In this document: positions 7,315 to 15,880 of the stretch, one piece after another
Position numbering within the stretch: position 1 is the first letter of the stretch
Layout of the letters: each line of letters starts with the position of its first letter
Assembly (NCBI GenBank): GCA_913062955.1
Contig: CAJXZP010000003.1
Location: 1 to 45,882, forward strand
DNA from: an uncultured Flavobacteriales bacterium
GTDB taxonomy: Bacteria; Bacteroidota; Bacteroidia; Flavobacteriales_G; Salibacteraceae
Direction: 5' to 3'
DNA length: 45,882 nt
The notes under the pieces: model-generated
The model's input: only the letters and a program-made list of their open reading frames with translations
Database searches by the model: none
What the model was told of the DNA's origin: nothing
Position numbers and translations under genes: made by a program

Positions 7315-7485
7315 ACTAGGGCTACGGTAGGTAGCTAATGGCCAATAGCTGCTACCTCTCCAACCACCTTACCCTACCAAAGCACAGATTAACCTATTTT
7401 AGTTTTCCAATCCGCTTTACCGGTTAGAAAACTTTTATAACAACCGTATCATCAATCAGAAACATGAATTTAGCTAACTAATTTC
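7315..7485 (+). repeat. Dispersed repeat R2, copy 2
   Basis: The second copy of the repeat seen at 1485-1645, in the same orientation. It starts at ACTAGG immediately after a short RYCNNNN array and ends at the shared AACATGAATTTAGCTAACTA. The conserved core includes CCAAAGCACAGATTAACCTA and the TAACC/GGTTA inverted pair. A small insertion near 7340 distinguishes it from copy 1. Confidence 0.8.
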
Positions 7486-7527
7486 ACCAATCCAATCCAA
7501 TCCAATTCATAGCCATTCCATTTTTCT

Positions 7528-7605
7528 CCTCCGGCCCCTTATTAAACTAAAGTGCAAATTGGCAAATGTAGAAAGCCCTTGCCTTCGCCAAGCCCCCCCC
7601 CAGCA
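7528..7605 (+). repeat. Repeat R3, copy 1: resembles the 3' end of the gene at 9370
   Basis: From CCTCC through GCCCCTTATTAAACTAAA to GCCTTCGCCAAGCC this matches 9957-10030, which covers the last codons, the stop codon and the downstream flank of the gene at 9370. The similarity is about 80% by eye. Here no gene precedes it. Confidence 0.65.
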
Positions 7606-7927
7606 CCTTACCCTAAAAGCGTCTGTTGTGGTAGTATATCTTTTCAATTACAAAGCCATTTCAACTTCGGTTTTTTTGACTCTCAGTTCCTGTTATGAGT
7701 GTATTAATTGTGAAAAGTGAAGTTCATAAAACTACCCATTTACGCATTCGTTTTTGCTCCTTTTTAAGTAGGTGATTAATTTGTTTTTGTAAAAAAACAA
7801 CGCTCTTTACTAACGGAAGGTGAAATAATTACGTGTTTATTATTACTTGAGGCATGAAGAAGCAATTGCCGGCAGACTAGCTTCATGTGTTTGACCACAA
7901 ATTTTATTCATTCTTAAAACTTACGCT

Positions 7928-9040
7928 ATGAAAAATTTTAGTATCCTATTTTTTTTGATGATTTGCATCCAAGGTAATTCTCAATCTCCCGATAATTTTA
8001 GAACCGTTAATCCTGTTAATTTTGAAAGTGTTAGAAGCCTAAATGAAATTAATGATGACAATCTGGCGGATGCCTATCCTTGGATTAGTTCAGATGGCTT
8101 ACGTATTTATTATACAAAAGAGTATAGTGATGGGCAAGAGTTAGTTTTTACCGAACGAGAAAATTATGATTCTGATTTTAGTGCTCCTGTTATCGTTCCA
8201 ACAGGAAATATAAGGCCTACTTCGTGTTGGTTGTCAGCAAATGAGCTAACGGCATATGTAACCGAAATTAATCACCTGTATTTTTTGAAACGTTCCAGTC
8301 GTAACTCAGACTTTGAACCGCCAGTAGAAATACATTTGGATGGCGCTCCTAGTTACACCTTCCTTACTAGGGCTTCTCTTGATTTATCTCAAAATGAGTT
8401 ATTTATTAGCATCGATGCAGTGGGCATGAAACGTTTAAACATGGCCCAATTTAAACGGACTTCTGAAAGTTCTTTTTCATTTGAAAAATATATTTATCTA
8501 CCATTTGATTTTATTCCAGTTTTGGGGCAATTATCAAAAGATGGACGTAGCCTGTGTATCTCTGTAGAGAATAATGATGAGCCTGCAAAATTTTATAAAT
8601 TGTCTAGAACCAGTGCAACAGAAAATTTTGATTTAAAGTCATTTCAAGAATTGAAAGGCTTGAATAGCTTGGGTGGACTTATGAGTCAACCATCTACCTC
8701 AAATAATATGGAGTGGGTAGTTGGAGTCCGAAATTCAGGAGGGTACTGGGAAAACAATGATTTATTTATTGCTCATAAAGAATTTTCTATCGATTTTTAT
8801 GAACACCAGCAGCCGTTAAATGGGATGGTGTATCCAAACCCTACTACCGGTAGAATTACAATAGTATGTGGCGCTTCTGATGTTAACGTGGAGATTTTCA
8901 GTGTTATGGGACTGCAAATAGATCGTTTTATTTCTTCCTCGGCACGGGTTAATTATCAAATAGAGGAGGAGGGAGTGTATATAATACGCATGTTCACGGA
9001 GCATGGGGTTCAAAGTCAAAAGCTTATAGTGAGTCATTAA
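7928..9040 (+). CDS. T9SS type A substrate with WD40-like (PD40) propeller
   Basis: 370 residues. Signal peptide at the N-terminus (cleavage near GNSQS). Residues about 45-285 look like PD40/TolB-type propeller blades (AYPWISSDGLRIYYT, SQNELFISIDAVGMK, LSKDGRSLCISVENN). The last ~75 residues are a type A T9SS sorting domain: YPNPTTGRITI, then the 'EIFSVMGLQ' strand, GVYIIRMFTEHG and a basic Q-K-L-I-V end. The protein is predicted to cross the outer membrane by T9SS and be attached to the surface or released. No catalytic residues are recognised. A strong stem-loop follows the stop codon. Confidence 0.85.
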   Translation: MKNFSILFFLMICIQGNSQSPDNFRTVNPVNFESVRSLNEINDDNLADAYPWISSDGLRIYYTKEYSDGQELVFTERENYDSDFSAPVIVPTGNIRPTSCWLSANELTAYVTEINHLYFLKRSSRNSDFEPPVEIHLDGAPSYTFLTRASLDLSQNELFISIDAVGMKRLNMAQFKRTSESSFSFEKYIYLPFDFIPVLGQLSKDGRSLCISVENNDEPAKFYKLSRTSATENFDLKSFQELKGLNSLGGLMSQPSTSNNMEWVVGVRNSGGYWENNDLFIAHKEFSIDFYEHQQPLNGMVYPNPTTGRITIVCGASDVNVEIFSVMGLQIDRFISSSARVNYQIEEEGVYIIRMFTEHGVQSQKLIVSH

Positions 9041-9050
9041 TAAATAATTT

Positions 9051-9085
9051 AAGTTCTCTTTGGGTTAGGAACTCAAAGAGAACTT
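9051..9085 (+). terminator. Strong stem-loop after the PD40 gene
   Basis: AAGTTCTCTTTG (9051-9062) and CAAAGAGAACTT (9074-9085) pair perfectly over 12 bases with an 11-nt loop, starting 10 bases after the stop codon. No T tract follows, so it may be an mRNA 3' stabiliser as well as, or in place of, an intrinsic terminator. Confidence 0.6.
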
Positions 9086-9369
9086 TGTCATCTCAAAATT
9101 CAGGAGATGGTTCATTCGTGCAATTCCAACGGCTAAACGGATAAAGATGGAAGGGCAATCGGTTTGTTAAGTTTAACCGTAATGACTAATTAACGCTTGT
9201 CATAGAGCCATTCTCTTCTAATACATTATTAATAACACTAGAATTGGTCAAGTGGTATCATGGGTAGTTTGAGAAGCATCTTTACGTAGTTGAAATTAAA
9301 TCCTATGTTTAGAACAAAAGTAGAAGGCCTTCAAGTTACCTAGGTCAATCCCATCAAAAAATAATTAAT
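9086..9369. other. Intergenic region without recognised features
   Basis: About 284 bases between the stem-loop and the next gene. I see no gene, no repeat shared with other loci beyond the short word GAAGCATCT, and no convincing promoter box. Confidence 0.5.
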
Positions 9370-9981
9370 ATGAAACCATTTCTTTTTTTGAGTTTCCTAT
9401 TTCTGAACCAATGTGCAATGAGTCAAACAGATAGTTTACCTGTAAATCTACAAATAGGAGATACGCTAGGCATCGTTATTTCCAAGGAGAGCTGTCATAT
9501 TAGTTACAAGCAATACGTACAGATTTATGCTTCAAATGATTCTCAGATGGTGATTAATTATTCTTCGTATCATTTTTCTTCTTACTTCTTTTCAAATGAC
9601 AAAAAGCCATTTATTCATCATAGGAAAAATAGACAATTCTTAAAAACCAATAATATTAATCGAAACATTAGGTATCAGGAGGAGGAACTTCCATGGGATA
9701 GTTTAAAAGGGGAGTGCCCAGGTTTAATTTCTCACAGGTTCCTGAAAATTAAGCAAGACTCCTTTCGAGTTCTTCCCATTCATGACTTCTCTTTAGTTCA
9801 TCATCTATTTACGGAGGTTTGTAAGGAAACCCTTCGTCCAAAAGGTCTCATATTTGCAGGCAACTATACCTATTTCAATTTCACATTCTATAGACACGGA
9901 ATATTAACGACCCATGTCGTTGATAAAAGAATAAAAGGCTGGTATGATTTCATTGTACCTCCTAGCCCCTTACTAAACTAA
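9370..9981 (+). CDS. Hypothetical secreted protein
   Basis: 203 residues with a signal peptide (MKPFLFLSFLFLNQCAMSQT). Cys15 in LNQCAMS is a poor lipobox, so Sec cleavage after MSQ is likelier. The mature chain is rich in Tyr, Phe, His and Ser and has no domain I recognise. A central QEEELPWDSLKGECPG segment and the C-terminal GWYDFIVPP are the most distinctive parts. The last codons and downstream flank belong to repeat R3, also found at 7528-7605, where no gene precedes it. It may be a fast-evolving lineage-specific gene. Confidence 0.6.
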   Translation: MKPFLFLSFLFLNQCAMSQTDSLPVNLQIGDTLGIVISKESCHISYKQYVQIYASNDSQMVINYSSYHFSSYFFSNDKKPFIHHRKNRQFLKTNNINRNIRYQEEELPWDSLKGECPGLISHRFLKIKQDSFRVLPIHDFSLVHHLFTEVCKETLRPKGLIFAGNYTYFNFTFYRHGILTTHVVDKRIKGWYDFIVPPSPLLN

Positions 9982-10030
9982 ATCGAAAATTGGCAAAAGC
10001 AGAAAGACTTAGCCTTCGCCAAAAGCCCCC
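9957..10030 (+). repeat. Repeat R3, copy 2, spanning a gene 3' end
   Basis: The second copy of R3. It covers the last eight codons and stop of the gene at 9370 and about 50 bases downstream, up to GCCTTCGCCAAAAGCC. It shows that copies of gene tails with flanking DNA occur in this region (see also 37549 and 39830). Confidence 0.65.
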
Positions 10031-10191
10031 AAAAAAAGCCAATCCTTTGCCATCTCTAAATCAAGTTAGATGAAGGGTTTTAGCTTATCAAACAGGGTAG
10101 TGCTCTAATTCCATTTTTTTTGACTTTCGGATCCGGTCTTTTTCTGATCCATTAAACGGAGCGGAAAAACAGAATCTAGGTGTAGCTCCTT

Positions 10192-11172
10192 TTATTTGTA
10201 ATTGCCCACTTTTTCTCCCGCTACGTTTATATAGTAGAATTCTTTCCCTTTTTGAACCAAAGCGGTATTTGTTTCTAGGTCAAATTCATGTACAGAATCA
10301 TAGATAGTCGGAATTATTTCTTTTCCCTCTGTATTCAGAAATCCCCATAAACCATCTCTTTGAACCATCGCAATGCCATTTTTAAAATAGGAAATCGTAG
10401 AATATAGTTGCTGGCAAATTACCTTCCCGGTACAATCTATAAAACCATATTTTGAACTATCGCTAACATAAATTAACCCTTGATTAAAGAAAAACATGTA
10501 GGTATACCTACGAGAGATAATTTCCTGAAAATCAATATCTGTTAATCTAGTTTCATTATTTTCTGTAAGTAAAAATAGCGTGTCTCTCGATTTAATATCT
10601 TCATATAGGGGTTCCAAAAGAAGGGTTCCTAAACTATCAATTAGGCCTATCCCATTTTCGGAATGAATAATTAACCCTGTTTTCTTAGGGGTGTAGGTGT
10701 CATTAATATTTTTTAAGCTCCCATTCTCACATGATCGGTAAACCGGAACAAAAGGACTGTAGGTATACCTTTCTATTTCTCCATACCCTCTTTGGCAACA
10801 TAAAAATGTGTTCTCTACCTTATTGGGTGCTGTAAAATCCGAGTTTTTAAACGGATGATCAAATACATTGAATTGAGAAACTATCTCCCCGTTTTCATCT
10901 CTAAAAATGTACGGATTAGCGATCGGTGATGGATAAGTCATTGACCAGGATAAACCCTTTGGATACTGAGCCTCAAGAGTGCCTATTTGAAATTTCCAAT
11001 TGCTTAAACTATCCACGGTAATCATCTGAATGCCATTGTAAAAAGGATGATATATTACTTGGGCACTTTTTTTATAAGATTGTGCATCGGTATGGAATGT
11101 AATTAAGAGAAACACAACACCTAACAGTTTCCATCTATTCACCTCACTAACCGTAAAACGTAGGTCTTTCAT
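10192..11172 (-). CDS. WG-repeat protein with signal peptide
   Basis: 326 residues from the ATG at 11172. Longer frames open at 11199 and 11358, but the 11358 extension runs through low-complexity intergenic repeats, while the Met at 11172 puts the hydrophobic signal segment (WKLLGVVFLLITFHTDAQS) in a normal position. The C-terminal half holds WG repeats (KLxGKWGfI-like): GIGLIDSLGTLLLEPLYEDI, then KYGFIDCTGKVI, then LWGFLNTEGKEIIPTIYDSV and a degenerate last one. WG repeats form a beta-rich fold common in Bacteroidota surface or periplasmic proteins; the ligand is unknown. It is followed, about 230 bases upstream in its reading direction, by another minus-strand gene. Confidence 0.75.
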   Translation of the reverse strand: MKDLRFTVSEVNRWKLLGVVFLLITFHTDAQSYKKSAQVIYHPFYNGIQMITVDSLSNWKFQIGTLEAQYPKGLSWSMTYPSPIANPYIFRDENGEIVSQFNVFDHPFKNSDFTAPNKVENTFLCCQRGYGEIERYTYSPFVPVYRSCENGSLKNINDTYTPKKTGLIIHSENGIGLIDSLGTLLLEPLYEDIKSRDTLFLLTENNETRLTDIDFQEIISRRYTYMFFFNQGLIYVSDSSKYGFIDCTGKVICQQLYSTISYFKNGIAMVQRDGLWGFLNTEGKEIIPTIYDSVHEFDLETNTALVQKGKEFYYINVAGEKVGNYK

Positions 11173-11283
11173 CACAGGAATATCTAAATTTCTTATCATA
11201 AGAATTAATTGTTTATTTGAAGCCCCCTCCAACACATGGCCATCAAAAAGCGAAGTCGTAGGTTTCTTATTGTTAAAGAAAAA

Positions 11284-11372
11284 AACAGGTACAGTGAAGT
11301 TTGAGTTAGCCTTAGTCAAAAGCCTTAGCCTTAGCTTTGGCCAAAAGCCAAAAGCCAAAGCTAATAACCCTC
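11284..11372 (-). repeat. Hexad/heptad low-complexity tract
   Basis: On the minus strand this reads as repeated GGCTTT(T) and GGCTAA units of 6 or 7 bases, like the AAGACT hexads at 1333 and the GCCTAAGCCTAAGCC run at 16193. It sits upstream of the WG-repeat gene and makes its apparent N-terminal extension spurious. Confidence 0.6.
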
Positions 11373-11405
11373 CTATATAACGATCTCCGAATGCATACGC
11401 ATTCC

Positions 11406-12416
11406 TTACAAGTTCAATTTATTGATTTTCCCTTCTGGAGATACAAAATAGACTTCTTTCACTATTTTCGTTTTTATGATTTCCTGTACTGGTGCAGACT
11501 GTACCGGAGCTAATGGCTTATCCACTAAGCGGAGTTGGATTTCATATTCCACCTGCACCACGGGTTCTAGAATAGAGGTGTTAATCACAAAATCGTAACC
11601 TCTATTGGCAAGCGGCATGTAAAACTGAGAGCTTACTTTTTGATACGTTTTTACATTTTCCGTTTTCGAGAAACTCAAGGCATTGGAGCAATAGGCGGTG
11701 TATGTTTTGTATTGCTCTAAAGGATAATGCACCGCAAATCCATCCGCTAAAATTCGGTTTTTATCCGTAAAATCATTCCCCATTAAAGCACCGTATCGTG
11801 CCATTTTTTTCTTTAGAGCGATTTCCGATTTGGCAATTAATTCGGCCCGTTTTTTATCCATATCCTCAATAAAGTAATCTACTTTCACCAAGTCATAAAT
11901 TTCGTTTTCGGAACAAATAGCTACTAAGGCTTCTAATACCGCAGGGTCAGAATATTTAAAATGAAGATTCTTTTTTAACTCAAACCCCATCGGGATTTCA
12001 TTATAGGTCGTTTTAGAAAATCGCCTTTTTTCTTTGACCACCTCATACAAAGGCATAAACGAAATCATGTCCACATACATCTTTGTTTCGGGCGATTGTT
12101 CCTTTAAACTTTTACGAATAGCTTCCATTTTGGTTCTCAATAAATCGTTCGTTTCCTTTTGGTTTATCCCCACCTGGGTAGTTGTAAAAATGGCGAGGTA
12201 TGAATCGGCTGTGGCATTATATAAGCCCTTTATTGAAAAAGTAAGATCACCCAAAGGCCGAAGTGGAATTCTTGGAGCTGCTTGTTGTGCTCTGGTGGGT
12301 AGTTGGTAAAAAATGTTGGCATCTGCTCTATAATCATAGTTTCCCTTTACCTGGGCATTTAATTGAATGGTTAAAAAGAGGCATGTGATTGCGACTAATG
12401 TGTTTTTAATAAGCAT
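11406..12416 (-). CDS. SIMPL/DUF541-like periplasmic protein
   Basis: 336 residues with a signal peptide (cleavage after QLNAQ). The chain resembles SIMPL (DUF541) proteins: an early strand-rich part (GLYNATADSYLAIFTTTQVG), a helix with regularly spaced charges (ETNDLLRTKMEAIRKSLKEQ), a central segment with the switch from strand to helix, and a second helix rich in Lys and Ala (AELIAKSEIALKKKMARYGA). SIMPL proteins are periplasmic with poorly defined roles. The similarity is only moderate by eye. The gene is divergent from the membrane-anchored protein at 12551 with repeated TTTGTAA/TTTACAA sites between them. Confidence 0.5.
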   Translation of the reverse strand: MLIKNTLVAITCLFLTIQLNAQVKGNYDYRADANIFYQLPTRAQQAAPRIPLRPLGDLTFSIKGLYNATADSYLAIFTTTQVGINQKETNDLLRTKMEAIRKSLKEQSPETKMYVDMISFMPLYEVVKEKRRFSKTTYNEIPMGFELKKNLHFKYSDPAVLEALVAICSENEIYDLVKVDYFIEDMDKKRAELIAKSEIALKKKMARYGALMGNDFTDKNRILADGFAVHYPLEQYKTYTAYCSNALSFSKTENVKTYQKVSSQFYMPLANRGYDFVINTSILEPVVQVEYEIQLRLVDKPLAPVQSAPVQEIIKTKIVKEVYFVSPEGKINKLNL

Positions 12417-12494
12417 ACGATATAGTTTTTTAAATTGTTTTATTCAAAGCACCACCATTAGGGGTTATTTTAGCTGCATGTTACTCGTAAAGGG

Positions 12495-12525
12495 TTTGTA
12501 ACTTACTTTACAACCGTTTTACAAA
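12495..12525. promoter_or_regulatory. Cluster of TTTGTAA / TTTACAA half-sites in a divergent promoter region
   Basis: TTTGTAA (12495-12501), TTTACAA (12507-12513) and TTTTACAAA (12517-12525) lie within 31 bases. The first forms a 6-7 bp inverted repeat with either of the other two. The cluster sits in the 134-base gap between divergent genes at 12416 and 12551, one of which encodes a possible membrane-tethered DNA-binding protein. Confidence 0.5.
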
Positions 12526-12550
12526 GGGTTAATCGTATATATATTTAGAT

Positions 12551-13453
12551 TTGAATTCAAACCAAACACCAGAGCGTATCTATTTTCAGAAACTCAAAAT
12601 AAGAGTGAAGCATGAAGTTGAAATCCAGTTAAAAATTCGGAAAGAATTTAAGGATTGGAGTGGTTATGATATTCAAAATTTTCAAGATGACTTAGAAGTA
12701 AAATGTAAGAGTACCGTCAGTGAAAAATGGTTTTACAATCATTTCAAAAATGAAAACGAGAAATTACCGCGTGTAGATGTATTGAATTTGTTGAGTTTTT
12801 ATTGTGGGTATAAAAATTGGGACGATTTTAAATTTCAGAATGAAACAAAAACGCCATCCATAAAAGGAAGTCGTTCTATTTGGCTACTAACGGTTTTGAT
12901 CCTAGTTATGGGAGCGAGTACTGCTTTTTGGATGTCGTCCGGTACAAAAAACAGGATTATTATTTGTCACGATGCCTATACGCATGAACCCATTCTTGCA
13001 AAAAACGTACAGTTGGAATGGGGGGGAGTAAACGCTAAGATATCAAATACCACCTCTGTTATCTGGAGTATAAAGGTGAATGAAAAAGATACGCTGTTTG
13101 TGGATGGGGCTTATTACAAAGCTAAAAAAGTGGTTTTGAATCCAGATCTAATGGGGGACACTTTAATTATTGAATTGCTTCCGGATGATTACGCTTTAAT
13201 GCTTAATTATTTTTCAAGAGCTACAAGTTCCAACTGGGAGAAAAGAAGTAAGCAACTGCGAGAGGCGATCCATGATGACGCAAAATTATTTCAAGTTCAT
13301 GAAGATTTAAACGGGATTGAAATGTTGAATAAACAAGAATTTATTGACCGTTTAATCCTGCCCGTAAATAGTTTAAAAAATTTAGAAATTCTGCATATCG
13401 TTTATAAAGACAATCAAATTTACAGATTGCGATTTGTACAAAAAATTAAATAA
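12551..13453 (+). CDS. Membrane-anchored protein with putative N-terminal DNA-binding region
   Basis: 300 residues, apparently starting at TTG (12551): no ATG lies between the upstream in-frame stop at 12530 and the conserved-looking N-terminus. Residues 1-100 are cytoplasmic, charged and helical, with the motif KWFYNHFK followed by LLSFYCGYKNWDDF, a pattern I associate with small helical regulatory domains of Bacteroidota transmembrane proteins. One membrane helix spans about 109-128. The periplasmic part (about 130-300) starts with strands that could be a carboxypeptidase-regulatory-like fold (CHDAYTHEPILAKNVQLEW). The orientation suggests a one-component transmembrane regulator (inference). 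The next gene begins one base after its stop (TAACATG). Confidence 0.6.
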   Translation: MNSNQTPERIYFQKLKIRVKHEVEIQLKIRKEFKDWSGYDIQNFQDDLEVKCKSTVSEKWFYNHFKNENEKLPRVDVLNLLSFYCGYKNWDDFKFQNETKTPSIKGSRSIWLLTVLILVMGASTAFWMSSGTKNRIIICHDAYTHEPILAKNVQLEWGGVNAKISNTTSVIWSIKVNEKDTLFVDGAYYKAKKVVLNPDLMGDTLIIELLPDDYALMLNYFSRATSSNWEKRSKQLREAIHDDAKLFQVHEDLNGIEMLNKQEFIDRLILPVNSLKNLEILHIVYKDNQIYRLRFVQKIK

Positions 13454-13454
13454 C

Positions 13455-13964
13455 ATGAGAATTAAAACACTTTACCTATTTCTATTTTTGGTTACAGGTA
13501 TGCATCAATTGAGCGCCCAAAACACCAGTAGTTATGCCGATATAGAAAATCGATTTACCAAAACAGAACTGTCCCAAACCGATAGTTTAGCGTTTAAGAA
13601 AGCGGGGTTTCAAAAAGCAAAATCATTGTTTGAATTTGGGGATGTGTATATGAGTAACTCGAGTAATGTATCGAACCAAGCCTTTGTAATTAAACATGTA
13701 CCCGATTTATTTTATATTCCAGAAGGAGATACTCTAAATACAGATTCGGTGATGTTTTTGGTGAATACCATGATCACGAACGAAAAACCAAATTCTATTG
13801 ATTTAACATTAGTGGATAAAGACGGTACTTTGGGACATGTGTTTACTTCTACAAAAAAACTAAATTTTAAAGCAGATATCATTATTGTCAAAGTACCCAA
13901 GAACTTTGGAAATAGCGAAGAAAAAATATGGCAAGTTTTCTTAACGAATCCATTGTTCTGGTAG
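13455..13964 (+). CDS. Hypothetical secreted protein coupled to the membrane-anchored protein
   Basis: 169 residues from the ATG at 13455, with a signal peptide (MRIKTLYLFLFLVTGMHQLSAQ). The mature part has no recognised domain; helical segment SYADIENRFTKTELSQTDSL, then strands including FVIKHVPDLFYIPEG, and a C-terminal IIIVKVPKNFG. It starts one base after the stop of the membrane-anchored protein, so the two are almost certainly translated together. It may be the periplasmic partner or effector of that protein (inference). Another reading would be a substrate protein whose level is set by its neighbour. Confidence 0.65.
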   Translation: MRIKTLYLFLFLVTGMHQLSAQNTSSYADIENRFTKTELSQTDSLAFKKAGFQKAKSLFEFGDVYMSNSSNVSNQAFVIKHVPDLFYIPEGDTLNTDSVMFLVNTMITNEKPNSIDLTLVDKDGTLGHVFTSTKKLNFKADIIIVKVPKNFGNSEEKIWQVFLTNPLFW

Positions 13965-14122
13965 TCTTCAGCACCTGGGTATCTTTAAATATGGTGGATT
14001 AAGTATTTTAGCTTTTCAACGTCTAAGGTTAGAGAAAAGGGAATAGCCAGCGGTTTTAAAAGAACCAAGATTCATCGGGTTTCCTTATTTTAGCTACTCC
14101 TAATTCTAATGGAAAATTAACT

Positions 14123-14791
14123 ATGAAAAATAACTACTTAGCTTTTATGATATTTATTGTAATGGGTTTTCCGACCATAAATCAAGCCCAAGAGGTAACG
14201 CATGAAATAGGAATAAAAACAGGAATCAACTATTTTGTTTGGACGAATGAATTTTATACTGGACTTTTTAAGTCGCAAATACGACCAAATATTGGGGTGG
14301 AATATCAAGTCAATTTGATGAAACGGTTTTCATTGAAAACGAGTGTTAATTATCAAAAGAATGTTTTTACCCAAGATTATTCTCCTTGGAGTCCTATGGA
14401 CGGATATGAAATAGATATTTCTACTCCTTATAATTCAAAATTAATTTATAAAAATGAGCATCTGTTTATTCCTATTTTGGCGAATTGGTCGTTTGGAAAT
14501 AAAATCAAATTTTTTATGAATATTGGGCCATCGTTAAACTATGAATATAATTTCACAGGAGAATTCGATTATAATACCAACAAGGAGATTAGTGGGTTCG
14601 GATATACTAATTTCTCCCTTAAATATGCTTTTGGCTTTGGTTTTGCTACCCCATTAGGCGAAAAAATGGTATTTAAAGGAGAGCTTATGGGCAATATAGG
14701 ATTTCCAAATCATAGTCATGGTTATAATCAAGTGGAGGGTTTGAATACCATGCTATTATTAGGCGTAAATTACAAGTTACCTTCTTCGTAG
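14123..14791 (+). CDS. Outer membrane beta-barrel protein
   Basis: 222 residues with a signal peptide (cleavage near INQAQ). The mature chain alternates amphipathic strands and turns typical of the PorT/OMP_b-brl_2 group: EIGIKTGINYFVW, IRPNIGVEYQVNLMKRFSLK, LFIPILANWSFGNKIKFFMNIG, LKYAFGFGFATPLGEKM and a final strand MLLLGVNYKL. This is a small 8-strand-type barrel in the outer membrane, function unknown. It stands alone; TATTTTAG at about 14085 could be a degenerate -7 box. Confidence 0.75.
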   Translation: MKNNYLAFMIFIVMGFPTINQAQEVTHEIGIKTGINYFVWTNEFYTGLFKSQIRPNIGVEYQVNLMKRFSLKTSVNYQKNVFTQDYSPWSPMDGYEIDISTPYNSKLIYKNEHLFIPILANWSFGNKIKFFMNIGPSLNYEYNFTGEFDYNTNKEISGFGYTNFSLKYAFGFGFATPLGEKMVFKGELMGNIGFPNHSHGYNQVEGLNTMLLLGVNYKLPSS

Positions 14792-14926
14792 GTTTTAGGT
14801 AACAAGTGGAGAGTAAAGCATCCCAAGCCTTTTGCGTTCAAGTAATACAAAAAAAGCATGAATTTAAGTCTCCCGTTATTCCTCCTACACCAACACATTT
14901 ACCATTGAATAATGCACATTAAAAAA

Positions 14927-15880
14927 ATGAAAGCCGCTATACGTAGAAGATATGGTTCGCCCAAGCAGATAAAAATAGAAGAGGTGGATACTCGAGTTCC
15001 AACAGCGCAGGAAGTAGTTATTCGGGTTCATGCCACTACGGTGAACCGGACCGATTGCGCAAACCTCAGCGCCAAACCCTTTATTATGCGCTTTATCTTA
15101 GGTTTATTCAAACCCAGGAAAATTATATTGGGAACCGATTTTGCAGGAGAAGTCATCACCATCGGAACGGAAGTGAGCTCATTTAAGGTAGGAGATAAGG
15201 TATTTGGTTTTGTGGATACGGGGGGCGAATCTCAAGCGGAGTACGTAACCACCGCTATAGAAAACGTTTTTCCAATTCCCGCAAACTGTGATTATACACC
15301 AGCTGCCGCAAGTTTAGAAGGGGCGCATTACGCGTATTCTTTCGTACATAAAGTAAATTTAAAATCGGGTCAGCATATTCTAATCATTGGGGCAACGGGG
15401 GGGATTGGTTCTGCGTTGTTACAATTTGTCAAGCAATATGATGTGAAAATTACCGCCACCTGTAATACGAAGAACATCGAACTCATCCGATCTTTAGGCG
15501 CCCACAAAATTATTGATTACACCCAAGAAGACTTTACAGATTCCCAGGATACCTACGATTTTGTTTTTGATACGGTAGGTAAAAGTACATTTGGAGCGTG
15601 TAAACCTGTATTAACCGAAAATGGGATGTATATTTCTTCGGAGTTAGGCCCTTATTCACAGAACATTTTTTATCCGTTATTAACTTCCATGGCCGCTAAG
15701 AAGGTCATCTTTCCTATCCCGTTTAACACTCAGAAAACAATACCGTATATCAGTCATCATTTAGCGACCGGGAAATTTAAACCTGTCATTGACCGAACCT
15801 ATGCATTAGAAGATATAACCAAGGCGTACGAATATGTCATGAAAGGACAGAAAATGGGTAATGTTGTCATTCATATTTGA
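14927..15880 (+). CDS. Medium-chain dehydrogenase/reductase, quinone oxidoreductase-like
   Basis: 317 residues from the ATG at 14927; a second possible ATG lies at 14912. N-terminal GroES-like domain (IKIEEVDTRVPTAQEVVIRV, NRTDCA, GTDFAGEV, GDKVFGF) and a Rossmann domain with the NADPH loop GATGGIGSALLQF at about residues 158-170. The structural-zinc cysteines of true alcohol dehydrogenases are not apparent, which fits the zinc-free quinone oxidoreductase/reductase branch. It probably reduces a quinone or an activated double bond with NADPH in the cytoplasm. The gene is single and the substrate cannot be predicted from context. Confidence 0.85.
   Translation: MKAAIRRRYGSPKQIKIEEVDTRVPTAQEVVIRVHATTVNRTDCANLSAKPFIMRFILGLFKPRKIILGTDFAGEVITIGTEVSSFKVGDKVFGFVDTGGESQAEYVTTAIENVFPIPANCDYTPAAASLEGAHYAYSFVHKVNLKSGQHILIIGATGGIGSALLQFVKQYDVKITATCNTKNIELIRSLGAHKIIDYTQEDFTDSQDTYDFVFDTVGKSTFGACKPVLTENGMYISSELGPYSQNIFYPLLTSMAAKKVIFPIPFNTQKTIPYISHHLATGKFKPVIDRTYALEDITKAYEYVMKGQKMGNVVIHI

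Larger units (their letters stand above)
7235..7927. other. 693-bp intergenic region made of dispersed repeats
   Basis: No gene is seen. In order, the region holds a short RYCNNNN heptad run (about 7287-7314), copy 2 of repeat R2 (7315-7485), a CCAAT-rich stretch, the tail-like repeat at 7528-7605, which matches the end of the gene at 9370, and about 300 AT-rich bases leading to the T9SS substrate at 7928. The absence of a hairpin with a T tract after the regulator leaves the operon's end undefined. Confidence 0.7.

Noticed and set aside
11173-11358. N-terminal extension of the WG-repeat protein
   Set aside because: It runs through a hexad/heptad low-complexity tract and would bury the signal peptide behind more than 60 residues.
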